DNA from: Bacteroidota bacterium
GTDB lineage: Bacteria; Bacteroidota; Bacteroidia; Bacteroidales; Cfx3-03
DNA: 17,480 bases
Reading direction: 5' to 3'
Assembly: GCA_030706265.1 (NCBI GenBank)
Contig: JAUZOX010000015.1
Location: 1 to 17,480 of the forward strand
Shown here piece by piece: positions 1 to 6,067 of the stretch (positions within the stretch are counted from its first letter, which is position 1; each line of letters opens with the position of its first letter). The notes under the pieces were generated by a model. It worked only from the letters and a program-made list of their open reading frames with translations. It was not told the origin of the DNA and ran no database searches. The position numbers were made by a program, and so were the translations under genes.

Positions 1-1321
1 AATCGTTGTCCAGATATTTCCTTCGGATCAGATTGGTTTCATCTATCTTGTTGCCAATGACAGGAATGATTTGTCCGCCGATATCAATCGAACTGGCATT
101 TACCTGAATATCACTCAACCCATAATTGGCAAATGATTGATTTTCCTTGTATTCCTCATAGTAACCAAATCCCTTGGTATAAAAGAGTGCGGTGTTGAGG
201 ACCAGCTTTTTAGTGAATTCATGCGAATAAAACGCCTGGAAATGATCCTGCCTGTAATTGTCGACTTCATTGCTGTAATATTGGGTCTTGCCATTGCTGT
301 CGGTATATTCGCCCATGCTGTTATAACGCCGGTTGGTCTTAAGACTGTCGTAAGGTATGCCATTCCATGCCTGATAAGTTATTTCATGGCCTGTAAACGC
401 AATGAATTTGAAGAGATCCTTCACTCCATAGTATGACGCGGAGCCATAAATGGAGGCCAGATTGGCCTTTGCGCGATCGACATAACCGTCTGAAGTTATT
501 TTGGAGGCACGGGCTTCGACAACCCAGTTTTTGTTGATCAAACCGGTCCCGGCTGAGGCCGTTGACTTGCTGGAGTTGAATGATCCGAAGGTCTGACCCA
601 GCTCGGTATAGGGCTCCGTGTTGGGTTTATTGGTCTGAAGGTTGATGGTAGCTCCAAATGCACCCGCCCCATTGGTAGAGGTGCCGACCCCTCTTTGAAT
701 CTGGATATTATCGACACTGGATGCAAAGTCAGGCAGATCGACCCAATAAACGGCGTGGGTTTCGGACTCATTCAACGGGATGCCATTGATGGTAATGTTA
801 ATTCGGTTCATGTCCGATCCCCTGATGCGCATACCGGTGTAACCTATGCCTGTGCCCGCATCGGAAGTGGTAACCACTGAAGGGGAGGAGTTGATCAGAA
901 AAGGAACATCCTGTCCCATGTTCAACGATTTGATTTCGTCTTTACTGATATTCTGAACGGTCATGGGGGTTCGTTCGCCCGCGCGGGTTCCCTGGATGAT
1001 GACTTCATCCTGAAGATAAACACTGGGCCTTAGTTGGATATTGACGACGGTATTTCCGTTCACGACAACATTTTGTTTCTGCGCCTCATACCCGACGTAA
1101 CTAATAGTCAGGGTATAAGTGCCTTTATTGATACGGGTGATTTTGAACTCTCCGTTTTGCGACGTAACCGTTGATTTAAACGTGTTTCCCAATATGATAT
1201 GTGCACCGGGAAGTGTCTCCCCCGTCTTTTCATCCGTTACTTTTCCCGAAATAGAATACTGCGCCATTGTTAGAAATGGTAAAAACACTACCATTGCAAG
1301 CAGTATCAATTTGTTTTTCAT
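1..1321 (-). CDS. TonB-dependent outer-membrane receptor, probable thiamin/TPP-precursor uptake (3' end outside window)
   Basis: About 440 codons are readable without a stop from ATG at 1321 down to the window edge, so the C-terminal part of the barrel is missing. The start encodes a signal peptide (MKNKLILLAMVVFLPFLTMA, cleavage before QYSISGKV). A carboxypeptidase-regulatory-like domain (about residues 21-105; GKVTDEKTGETLPGA) and a TonB plug domain (about 110-220) follow. The plug contains IRGSDMNRINITINGIPLN and IQRGVGTSTNGAGAFGATIN, both typical of Bacteroidetes TonB receptors. The barrel begins after that. The protein would sit in the outer membrane and import a ligand using TonB energy. 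The ligand is inferred from the TPP riboswitch in its leader: TPP-controlled TonB receptors are known in Bacteroidetes thiamin regulons. No inner-membrane partner such as PnuT is visible. Family is certain; the thiamin role is inferred. Confidence 0.9.
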   Translation of the reverse strand, partial: MKNKLILLAMVVFLPFLTMAQYSISGKVTDEKTGETLPGAHIILGNTFKSTVTSQNGEFKITRINKGTYTLTISYVGYEAQKQNVVVNGNTVVNIQLRPSVYLQDEVIIQGTRAGERTPMTVQNISKDEIKSLNMGQDVPFLINSSPSVVTTSDAGTGIGYTGMRIRGSDMNRINITINGIPLNESETHAVYWVDLPDFASSVDNIQIQRGVGTSTNGAGAFGATINLQTNKPNTEPYTELGQTFGSFNSSKSTASAGTGLINKNWVVEARASKITSDGYVDRAKANLASIYGSASYYGVKDLFKFIAFTGHEITYQAWNGIPYDSLKTNRRYNSMGEYTDSNGKTQYYSNEVDNYRQDHFQAFYSHEFTKKLVLNTALFYTKGFGYYEEYKENQSFANYGLSDIQVNASSIDIGGQIIPVIGNKIDETNLIRRKYLDND

Positions 1322-1397
1322 GATAAATTGATAATTTTTTTGTTAAACTTTTAAGTGACTCCCAAGGGTTGGCGTCGCCCGTTGTAAAAGTTTTCCA

Positions 1398-1480
1398 TGA
1401 ATCTCCCTTCGTCGGTATTATCCGTATCAGGTTCATAGGGTTTGATCTCAGCCCGTTTTTATGTGGCACCCCTGTTTTAA
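1398..1480 (-). promoter_or_regulatory. TPP riboswitch (THI element)
   Basis: Read on the minus strand, the conserved aptamer blocks occur in order and with normal spacing: GGGGTGCC (near 1474-1466), GGCTGAGAT (near 1453-1445), ACCC (1441-1438), GAACCTGAT (1434-1426) and GGATAATACCGACGAAGGGA (1422-1403). This is a near-consensus thiamin pyrophosphate aptamer. It lies between the promoter element at 1489-1496 and the receptor start at 1321. About 80 nt separate the aptamer from the ATG. This stretch contains a possible hairpin (arms 1386-1393 and 1345-1352) and a CCCTT able to pair with aptamer AAGGG. No U-tract terminator is seen, so translational control is more likely. Confidence 0.95.
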
Positions 1481-1488
1481 TCAGGATG

Positions 1489-1496
1489 CAAAGATA
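1489..1496 (-). promoter_or_regulatory. -7 promoter element of the riboswitch-receptor transcript
   Basis: TATCTTTG on the minus strand matches the Bacteroidetes -7 consensus TANNTTTG. It lies a few bases before the TPP aptamer, so the transcript would begin near 1483. No convincing -33 TTTG was found. Confidence 0.6.
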
Positions 1497-1560
1497 CTTC
1501 AATATTTCTTACTTTTGTTTGTTTTTTTATAACAGAATCCGGAAACTATAAGGAAAAGCA

Positions 1561-1632
1561 GATGAAACGGGCATGCCTGAAAGCACCGACAACGATGAAA
1601 CGCGCATGTTATGAAGATCACAAACACCGATA
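1561..1632 (+). repeat. Imperfect tandem repeat, two copies
   Basis: Two adjacent copies, about 33 and 39 bp long, begin GATGAAACGGGCATG (1561) and GATGAAACGCGCATG (1594). Each continues with a similar TGAA...CACCGA tail. The core ATGAAACGGGCATG also occurs once, inverted, at 7950-7963. The repeat lies in the noncoding gap between the riboswitch promoter and aroQ; its function is unknown. Confidence 0.5.
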
Positions 1633-1683
1633 AAATCCTCCATGTGCGTTCCATCTGACCGAATATAATAAAATCATTAACAG

Positions 1684-2103
1684 ATGAATATATTGATCAT
1701 CAATGGCCCCAACCTTAACCTGTTGGGAGTAAGAGAAAAAAATATTTACGGGGAACGATCCTTTGAAACTTATCTTGAAGAACTGAGAAAGCAGTATCCG
1801 GATCTTACGATTGATTATTTTCAAACGAATATTGAAGGTGAGATAATCAACAAGTTGCACGAAGTTGGCTTTAGCATTGACGGGATTATTTTAAACGCAG
1901 GTGGTTATACGCATACTTCCATAGCCATTGCAGATGCAATCAAAGCCATTAAAGCACCTGTTGTTGAGGTACATATCAGCAATATCTTCGCACGTGAAGA
2001 ATACAGGCACATCTCTTATATTTCGCCCAATGCGAAAGGTTCAATCATAGGCTTTGGCCTTGATTCGTACCGTTTGGCAATAGAAAGCCTGATTGTCCGG
2101 TAG
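1684..2103 (+). CDS. aroQ: 3-dehydroquinate dehydratase, type II
   Basis: This enzyme converts 3-dehydroquinate to 3-dehydroshikimate in the cytoplasmic shikimate pathway to aromatic amino acids. At 139 residues it has the usual type II length and forms dodecamers in this family. The N-terminal INGPNLNLLGVRE signature is present with Arg17 and catalytic Tyr22. Asn71 lies in LNAGGYTHTS (many relatives have NPGAYTHTS). Glu95-His97 of EVHISN carries the catalytic histidine, and Arg108 lies in REEYRH. The start is the only sensible ATG and no Shine-Dalgarno is evident, as is normal in this phylum. The gene stands alone and converges on the glycosyltransferase gene with only 15 bp between the stop codons. 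Confidence 0.96.
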   Translation: MNILIINGPNLNLLGVREKNIYGERSFETYLEELRKQYPDLTIDYFQTNIEGEIINKLHEVGFSIDGIILNAGGYTHTSIAIADAIKAIKAPVVEVHISNIFAREEYRHISYISPNAKGSIIGFGLDSYRLAIESLIVR

Positions 2104-2133
2104 CCGGACATACCGTTTTCAGGAATGAAAACG
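2094..2133. terminator. Two tandem hairpins at the aroQ / glycosyltransferase convergence
   Basis: Hairpin 1 pairs TGTCCGG (2094-2100) with CCGGACA (2104-2110); its three-base loop is exactly the aroQ stop codon TAG. Hairpin 2 pairs CGTTTTC (2114-2120) with GAAAACG (2127-2133) and overlaps the end of the opposing gene. Neither has a good U-tract on either strand, so a terminator role is a reasonable inference only. Confidence 0.4.
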
Positions 2134-3138
2134 ATCGTGGAGTTCCCGAAAAGTATGTCGTCTCATGACATAGTACTCCCAAACAACGTTGCCATGAAAT
2201 ATTCCGGTATGTTGTGATTGGGTACTATTCCGTTTACGTCTCATTTTATTGAAATGGGCATAAAAACTAAGGTGCGCCTTCAAAACGGCCATAAAATCAC
2301 CTATACCGCCATCGATCAAAAACTTGATGGAAGCGATTCCGTCGAGGATAAAGCGGGCGAAGAGGATCGCAAACAGCCTTGACACCGGCAGGTTCTTTAG
2401 TAAAAGAAAGAGATTATTGCGGATGTTCAGGTAGGTTTTGCGGGGTGAGTTTTTGGGAAGGGTCCCTCCTCCGATATGGTAAACCACCGAATCTGGACAA
2501 TACATGATCTTGTAATTCATGTTTTTGATCCTCCAGCAAAGGTCGATTTCTTCCATGTGTGCAAAAAAATCGGTATCAAAGCCACCGGCTGTGTGAAAGA
2601 TATCGGCTCTCACGAACATGCAGGCGCCCGTAGCCCAGAAGATCTCGCATGGATCATCAAATTGGCCGTTGTCTTTTTCGATCGTCTGAAAGAGACGCCC
2701 CCTGCAAAAGGGGTATCCGAAAGTGTCGATGAAACCTCCGGCAGCACCGGCATATTCAAAACTTTCATGATCAATATACGAACGGATTTTGGGCTGACAG
2801 GCTGCAATGGACTTATCGGCATCCATCATGGCAATGACGGGTTCGATCCAGTTTTCTCCCACTTCGATATCTGAGTTCAGCAAGATATAATACTCGGCAT
2901 CCACTTGCTTGAGGGCTTGATTGTATCCTCCCGCATATCCTGAATTGGTTGGATTGATGATGATTTCAATTTCAGGGAAGTTTTGCTTTAACATTTCTAC
3001 GGAATCATCCGTTGAAGCATTATCGGCAACAATAATAGCGGCCTGATCATTGCTCCTTGAGATGACCTGAGGGAGAAACTGTTTCAGAAATCGTTTCCCA
3101 TTCCAGTTGAGTATGACTACAGCTGTTTTAACTTTCAT
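2119..3138 (-). CDS. Family 2 glycosyltransferase (GT-A fold)
   Basis: This is a 339-residue cytoplasmic or membrane-associated glycosyltransferase of the GT2 type that moves a sugar from a nucleotide donor. The N-terminus has the GT2 strand VVILNWNG followed by VADNASTDDS (about 37-46). NSDIEV at 88-93 provides the metal/nucleotide Asp in the DXD position. A later acidic motif, HMEEIDLCWR (194-203), corresponds to the catalytic ED region. It resembles rhamnosyltransferase-like GT2 enzymes of O-antigen or capsule synthesis, but the sugar and acceptor cannot be read from the sequence. The C-terminal 80 residues contain a hydrophobic stretch (RLFAILFARFILDGIASIKF) that could bind the membrane. 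The ATG overlaps the stop of the acyltransferase gene by 4 bp, indicating translational coupling. Joint envelope glycolipid synthesis is inferred. Confidence 0.88.
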   Translation of the reverse strand: MKVKTAVVILNWNGKRFLKQFLPQVISRSNDQAAIIVADNASTDDSVEMLKQNFPEIEIIINPTNSGYAGGYNQALKQVDAEYYILLNSDIEVGENWIEPVIAMMDADKSIAACQPKIRSYIDHESFEYAGAAGGFIDTFGYPFCRGRLFQTIEKDNGQFDDPCEIFWATGACMFVRADIFHTAGGFDTDFFAHMEEIDLCWRIKNMNYKIMYCPDSVVYHIGGGTLPKNSPRKTYLNIRNNLFLLLKNLPVSRLFAILFARFILDGIASIKFLIDGGIGDFMAVLKAHLSFYAHFNKMRRKRNSTQSQHTGIFHGNVVWEYYVMRRHTFRELHDRFHS

Positions 3139-4037
3139 TGAGTAGATTGGGCTAGTTGTTCAAGATATTTCGGATATTCGTCTTTATATTTCCATCTGCG
3201 GTGCGACCATAACCAGTTATAGGGTCTGTTGATGATAGATTGTTCGAGTAATGCGAATTGTTTATCCGTGATTTCAAATTCTTCAGTTAGTTTTGGCGCA
3301 TCAGTAATCAGGGTCATTGCCAGCTCGTAGCAACCTCGTTTCACCCGGTAACAGTCCAGGTAGATGACCGGCATATCAAGTGCCTTTGCTATTTTTTCAG
3401 TCCCCAGAAAAACGGGTGTAGGTTGATTAAGAAAGTGTACCCAGTAATTGATTTCATCACGGTGCGGGGTTTGATCCGTGGCAAACATATACAGGAATTG
3501 CTGGCCTTTGGATTTCAGCATAAACCGTAAGATCTGCTTGAAGGAAATGACTCCGGATGAATACTTGCTGCGAATATTTTCAATGTAGTTGTTGAAAAAA
3601 GGATCGGAAAGCGGTTTTATCACCCCTCGTGCCTTGTAGGGTGCCAAAGCCTCCATTGAAATGCCGACCCATTCCCAATTGCCTGAATGCCCCCCCACAA
3701 ATATGACGCTTTTCCCTGTTTTATAAAGCCTGTCTAATAGCTCTTTATCCTTAAAACGCATGTGAGCGGATACATTTGGTATTATCTTTTCTTCGCAGAT
3801 CGTTTCAACCAGAATATCGGCAAGATGTCGGTAAAACTGGCGAGCAATTTTTCTGATCTCCTTTTTTGATTTATATGGAAAAGAGTTGGTTAGATTCTCA
3901 TAAACTACTTTTTTCCGGTATCCGATGATATAATATACCACAAAAGCCACAAAGTCACTGAGGAAATATAGCATTCTCCAGGGGAGCGAGGAGAGCAGTT
4001 TTACAGATACTAAAAAAAGTTTTTGGGGTAAAGTCAT
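3135..4037 (-). CDS. LpxL/HtrB-like lysophospholipid (lipid A) acyltransferase
   Basis: This is a 300-residue inner-membrane acyltransferase. The N-terminus has hydrophobic segments (about 8-40; FLSDFVAFVVYYIIGY) as expected for a membrane-anchored LpxL family member. The catalytic HX4E motif is clear: His117 and Glu122 in GGHSGNWEW. The family block ATDQTPHRDEINYWVHFLNQPTPVFLGTEKIA follows (near 186-218), and the C-terminal NWLWSHRRWK matches the LpxL ending. Members add a secondary acyl chain to lipid A or related glycolipids; the exact position is not deducible. It is the first gene of a two-gene unit with the downstream GT2 gene and has a -7 element at 4059-4066. Family confidence is high; lipid A as the exact substrate is inferred. 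Confidence 0.88.
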   Translation of the reverse strand: MTLPQKLFLVSVKLLSSLPWRMLYFLSDFVAFVVYYIIGYRKKVVYENLTNSFPYKSKKEIRKIARQFYRHLADILVETICEEKIIPNVSAHMRFKDKELLDRLYKTGKSVIFVGGHSGNWEWVGISMEALAPYKARGVIKPLSDPFFNNYIENIRSKYSSGVISFKQILRFMLKSKGQQFLYMFATDQTPHRDEINYWVHFLNQPTPVFLGTEKIAKALDMPVIYLDCYRVKRGCYELAMTLITDAPKLTEEFEITDKQFALLEQSIINRPYNWLWSHRRWKYKDEYPKYLEQLAQSTQ

Positions 4038-4058
4038 ATTTATTCTTTTAATAGGTTA

Positions 4059-4066
4059 CAAAGTTA
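4059..4066 (-). promoter_or_regulatory. -7 promoter element for the acyltransferase-glycosyltransferase unit
   Basis: TAACTTTG on the minus strand fits TANNTTTG. It lies 21 bp upstream of the ATG at 4037, giving a short leader. No clear -33 element was found. Confidence 0.5.
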
Positions 4067-4161
4067 AGGTTTTATGTAAAGTTCCGGTGAATAAAATTCG
4101 ATTTCATACGACTTATAGCGTCTGCATTACCCAATCTGCAAGACTTTTTTTCACTAATTTC

Positions 4162-4191
4162 TTTGTGGAGTCGATTTTTAATGTACTTTTG
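4162..4191 (+). promoter_or_regulatory. Promoter of the tRNA-Ser genes
   Basis: TTTG at 4162-4165 and TACTTTTG at 4184-4191 are separated by 18 bp, close to the Bacteroidetes -33/-7 consensus. Transcription would begin at or next to the first tRNA base (4198), so almost no 5' leader is expected. Confidence 0.7.
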
Positions 4192-4197
4192 CACCAT

Positions 4198-4282
4198 GGA
4201 GAGTTGGCAGAGTGGTCGATTGCGGCGGTCTTGAAAACCGTTGAGGGTAATACCTCCGGGGGTTCGAATCCCTCATTCTCCG
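4198..4282 (+). tRNA. tRNA-Ser (anticodon TGA)
   Basis: The acceptor arms GGAGAGT and ATTCTCC pair, with one G-U. The D-arm region, the anticodon stem-loop GGTCTTGAAAACC with anticodon TGA, a long class-II variable arm (GAGGGTAATACCTC) and the T-arm GGGGGTTCGAATCCC are all present. It reads UCN serine codons, mainly UCA. CCA is not encoded. Apparent short ORFs across this gene are artefacts of reading a tRNA as protein. Confidence 0.96.
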
Positions 4283-4293
4283 CAGGAGAGTAA

Positions 4294-4319
4294 AGAAGGG
4301 AGTCCCTTCTTTTTTTATT
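4294..4319 (+). terminator. Intrinsic terminator-like hairpin between the two tRNA-Ser genes
   Basis: AGAAGGG (4294-4300), loop AGT and CCCTTCT (4304-4310) are followed by a T-rich run. The hairpin ends only 10 bp before the second tRNA, which has no visible promoter of its own. It may therefore act as a partial terminator or a processing site. Confidence 0.75.
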
Positions 4320-4329
4320 GGACCTGAAT

Positions 4330-4417
4330 GGAAAGCTGCCGGAGTGGTCGATCGGGACTGACTCGAAATCAGTTGTACCTATTATTGGTACCGGGGGTTC
4401 GAATCCCTCGCTTTCCG
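4330..4417 (+). tRNA. tRNA-Ser (anticodon CGA)
   Basis: Acceptor arms GGAAAGC and GCTTTCC pair perfectly. The anticodon arm GACTGACTCGAAATCAGT carries anticodon CGA, which reads UCG. A long variable arm (GTACC...GGTAC) and the T-arm GGGGGTTCGAATCCC are present. CCA is not encoded. It differs from the neighbouring tRNA-Ser in the acceptor, anticodon and variable arms, so it is an isoacceptor and not a recent duplicate. Confidence 0.96.
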
Positions 4418-4440
4418 CTAAAAGAATTTCAAAAACATCA

Positions 4441-4479
4441 AAGCCTGTAAAACTAATGATTTACAGGCTTTTGTGCTTT
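4441..4479 (+). terminator. Intrinsic terminator of the tRNA-Ser unit
   Basis: An 11-bp perfect stem AAGCCTGTAAA (4441-4451) / TTTACAGGCTT (4460-4470), with an 8-nt loop, is followed by a T-rich tail. The 150 bp from here to 4629 hold no recognised feature. Confidence 0.85.
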
Positions 4480-4629
4480 AGGCAAACTGGACAGCTTTCA
4501 TTGGCAACCAATCTTACGGCGATAATTGATAAAATATCTTATACCCGTAATGATCTAAATTAAAAGGATAAAGGAATCAGGCTGTGTCTTGTATAAGTGG
4601 GACGCCATCTTATTTAAAACGGATCAGGG

Positions 4630-5028
4630 CTAATCCTTTTTCTTTATCAGTTTGGAAGCGATCAAAGCAATGAGTCCCAGAATTATTCCTGAGATGATTC
4701 CTATAAACGGTCCGGTCATGAGCATCATTAGTCTTGGCGACTCGGGCAAAGGCATTTTCGCCAGCATGGATGCTTCATTGGCATGATTCGTCAGGTAAGT
4801 TTGAATGAAAAAAATATGCGCCGATGTTATCCAAACACAATTTACAAGGCTTACCATGAAACCATTCCAAAAATATTTTGTACTGCATTTTCTCGCAATG
4901 AAATAGGCACATATCAGAAAGATAACCAACCAGAAAAGAGGTTCATAATGTGACGGGATCCAAAAGACGGTTGCAAAAGCCATTACCAAACCGAAGAGTG
5001 ACAATTGAAGAATAAGTTTCCAGTTCAT
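4630..5028 (-). CDS. Small integral membrane protein of unknown function
   Basis: I do not recognise a named family. The 132-residue protein has four probable transmembrane helices: about residues 5-24 (LILQLSLFGLVMAFATVFW), 30-46 (PLFWLVIFLICAYFIAR), 54-76 (WNGFMVSLVNCVWITSAHIFFIQ) and 103-126 (MTGPFIGIISGIILGLIALIAS). It ends in a positively charged tail SKLIKKKD. The loop between helices 3 and 4 (about 77-102) is hydrophilic. No signal peptide, metal-binding or catalytic motif stands out. The start follows a weak purine-rich stretch (CAGG directly before ATG). It lies 134 bp downstream of the OsmC-family gene on the same strand; co-transcription is possible but not shown. Confidence 0.7.
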   Translation of the reverse strand: MNWKLILQLSLFGLVMAFATVFWIPSHYEPLFWLVIFLICAYFIARKCSTKYFWNGFMVSLVNCVWITSAHIFFIQTYLTNHANEASMLAKMPLPESPRLMMLMTGPFIGIISGIILGLIALIASKLIKKKD

Positions 5029-5162
5029 CCTGATTTATTTTTTAGGTTTGTAATTTACGATGTCTTAATTGTTAAGAAAGTGTTTTAGGGTATATCGTTG
5101 GTATTCATGGATATGTTATATTTTTCTTGCGGTATACAAATATCCCTGAACATCAGACAGCC

Positions 5163-5642
5163 TTATCGATTTTCTTGATTCACTTTAACAAGGTCTTCGG
5201 TCTTCATGATCGTGTAAATTGGAACGACTTCAACCGTGTTCCTGATCATGGCCCATACTGGACAAATGGATTCTTCAGATAAGGCCAATGCTTTGTCAAC
5301 TGCCGGGGGTGTTGCATCACTTGAAAAAAGTTTGATTTCGAGCGTGATTTTCTCAAAGGATGTGGGATGCTGCTCACGCCGAATACCCAAGGCTTGGATC
5401 TCTAACCCTGAAACGGTATAGTTCATTTTACGGAGCAGTAATGCCATTGATGATCCCAGACACGATGACAGGCTTAGAAGGAAAAGTTCGAGGGAGGTGT
5501 ATCCAAGGTCGTCACCAATGGGGGAGGAGTAATCGATGCTGATAGGGGCGTTGTCTTTTGATTTTCCGATAAAATGGATCTTATCATTGACCAGCTTTAT
5601 CGTAGTATTGAGCGTTTGTCGCGTTTTAGGTTTATCTTCCAT
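5163..5642 (-). CDS. OsmC/Ohr family protein
   Basis: This is a 159-residue cytosolic protein of the OsmC superfamily, whose Ohr and OsmC members reduce organic hydroperoxides through two redox cysteines. Both cysteines are present: Cys61 in SLSSCLGSSMALLLRKM and Cys127 in EESICPVWAMI. Glu52 in SLELFLLSLSSC sits in the usual helix position. The Ohr signature is not obvious, and the spacing and the CPVW block look more like the general YhfA/OsmC-like branch, whose substrates are mostly unknown. Peroxidase activity is therefore only inferred. The gene is monocistronic, or heads a unit with the small membrane protein downstream. No clear promoter element was found upstream. Confidence 0.87.
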   Translation of the reverse strand: MEDKPKTRQTLNTTIKLVNDKIHFIGKSKDNAPISIDYSSPIGDDLGYTSLELFLLSLSSCLGSSMALLLRKMNYTVSGLEIQALGIRREQHPTSFEKITLEIKLFSSDATPPAVDKALALSEESICPVWAMIRNTVEVVPIYTIMKTEDLVKVNQENR

Positions 5643-6067
5643 TTGAAATAACTGATTAAATAAAGCAGATGGTTAAGAAATGAGATAGCAGTGAACCAAA
5701 ATAATTACATTTTTCAATGAAGCCCGATTAATAGGAAATTCATTCATAAATGCTTTAATCAATTCAAAAATACAAAATATTCCTGTTAAGCAAAATTAAT
5801 AGCAGGGTTTCTCTTTCATTAAGATAAAGGGGCATAATTTTAATTAACGGAAGTTTGGCCTGATGATAGACAGAGTCTAATGGGTATTATGATTAAAATT
5901 AATATAATCATAAAATATCAGAGGTACTGCATTATAGCTCGTAAGAAAGAGACAATAATCAAAAAGTAGACTCATTATAACCTCCCTGTTTTATGATTTA
6001 TTTGAAAGAGTCTTTATCTTTGCCGCCCGAAAGTCAGAAATAAACCTCATTTTTAATTATATTTATA
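5643..6067. other. Divergent intergenic region between OsmC-family and acyl-CoA synthetase genes
   Basis: This 425-bp AT-rich spacer has no convincing ORF. It contains a 10-bp all-A/T inverted repeat, TAATTTTAAT at 5835-5844 and ATTAAAATTA at 5892-5901, which could be chance. It also holds the -7 element of the acyl-CoA synthetase promoter at 6015-6022. Nothing else is supported. Confidence 0.5.
6015..6022 (+). promoter_or_regulatory. -7 promoter element of the acyl-CoA synthetase gene
   Basis: TATCTTTG followed by CC fits the Bacteroidetes -7 consensus. It lies 45 bp before the ATG at 6068. The -33 element is not clear. Confidence 0.65.

Noticed and set aside
137..436. 99-codon plus-strand ORF and others within 1-1321
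   Set aside because: They are antisense or off-frame shadows of the continuous minus-strand TonB receptor frame.
1510..1517. TACTTTTG on the plus strand as a possible aroQ promoter
   Set aside because: It fits TANNTTTG, but it lies about 170 bp upstream, has no -33 partner and overlaps the divergent riboswitch promoter region; too weak to list.
4087..4563. Two plus-strand ORFs of 68 and 81 codons over 4087-4293 and 4318-4563
   Set aside because: They read straight through the two tRNA-Ser genes (peptides such as LAEWSIAAVLKT and GGSNPSLSA are the known product of mistranslating tRNA genes).
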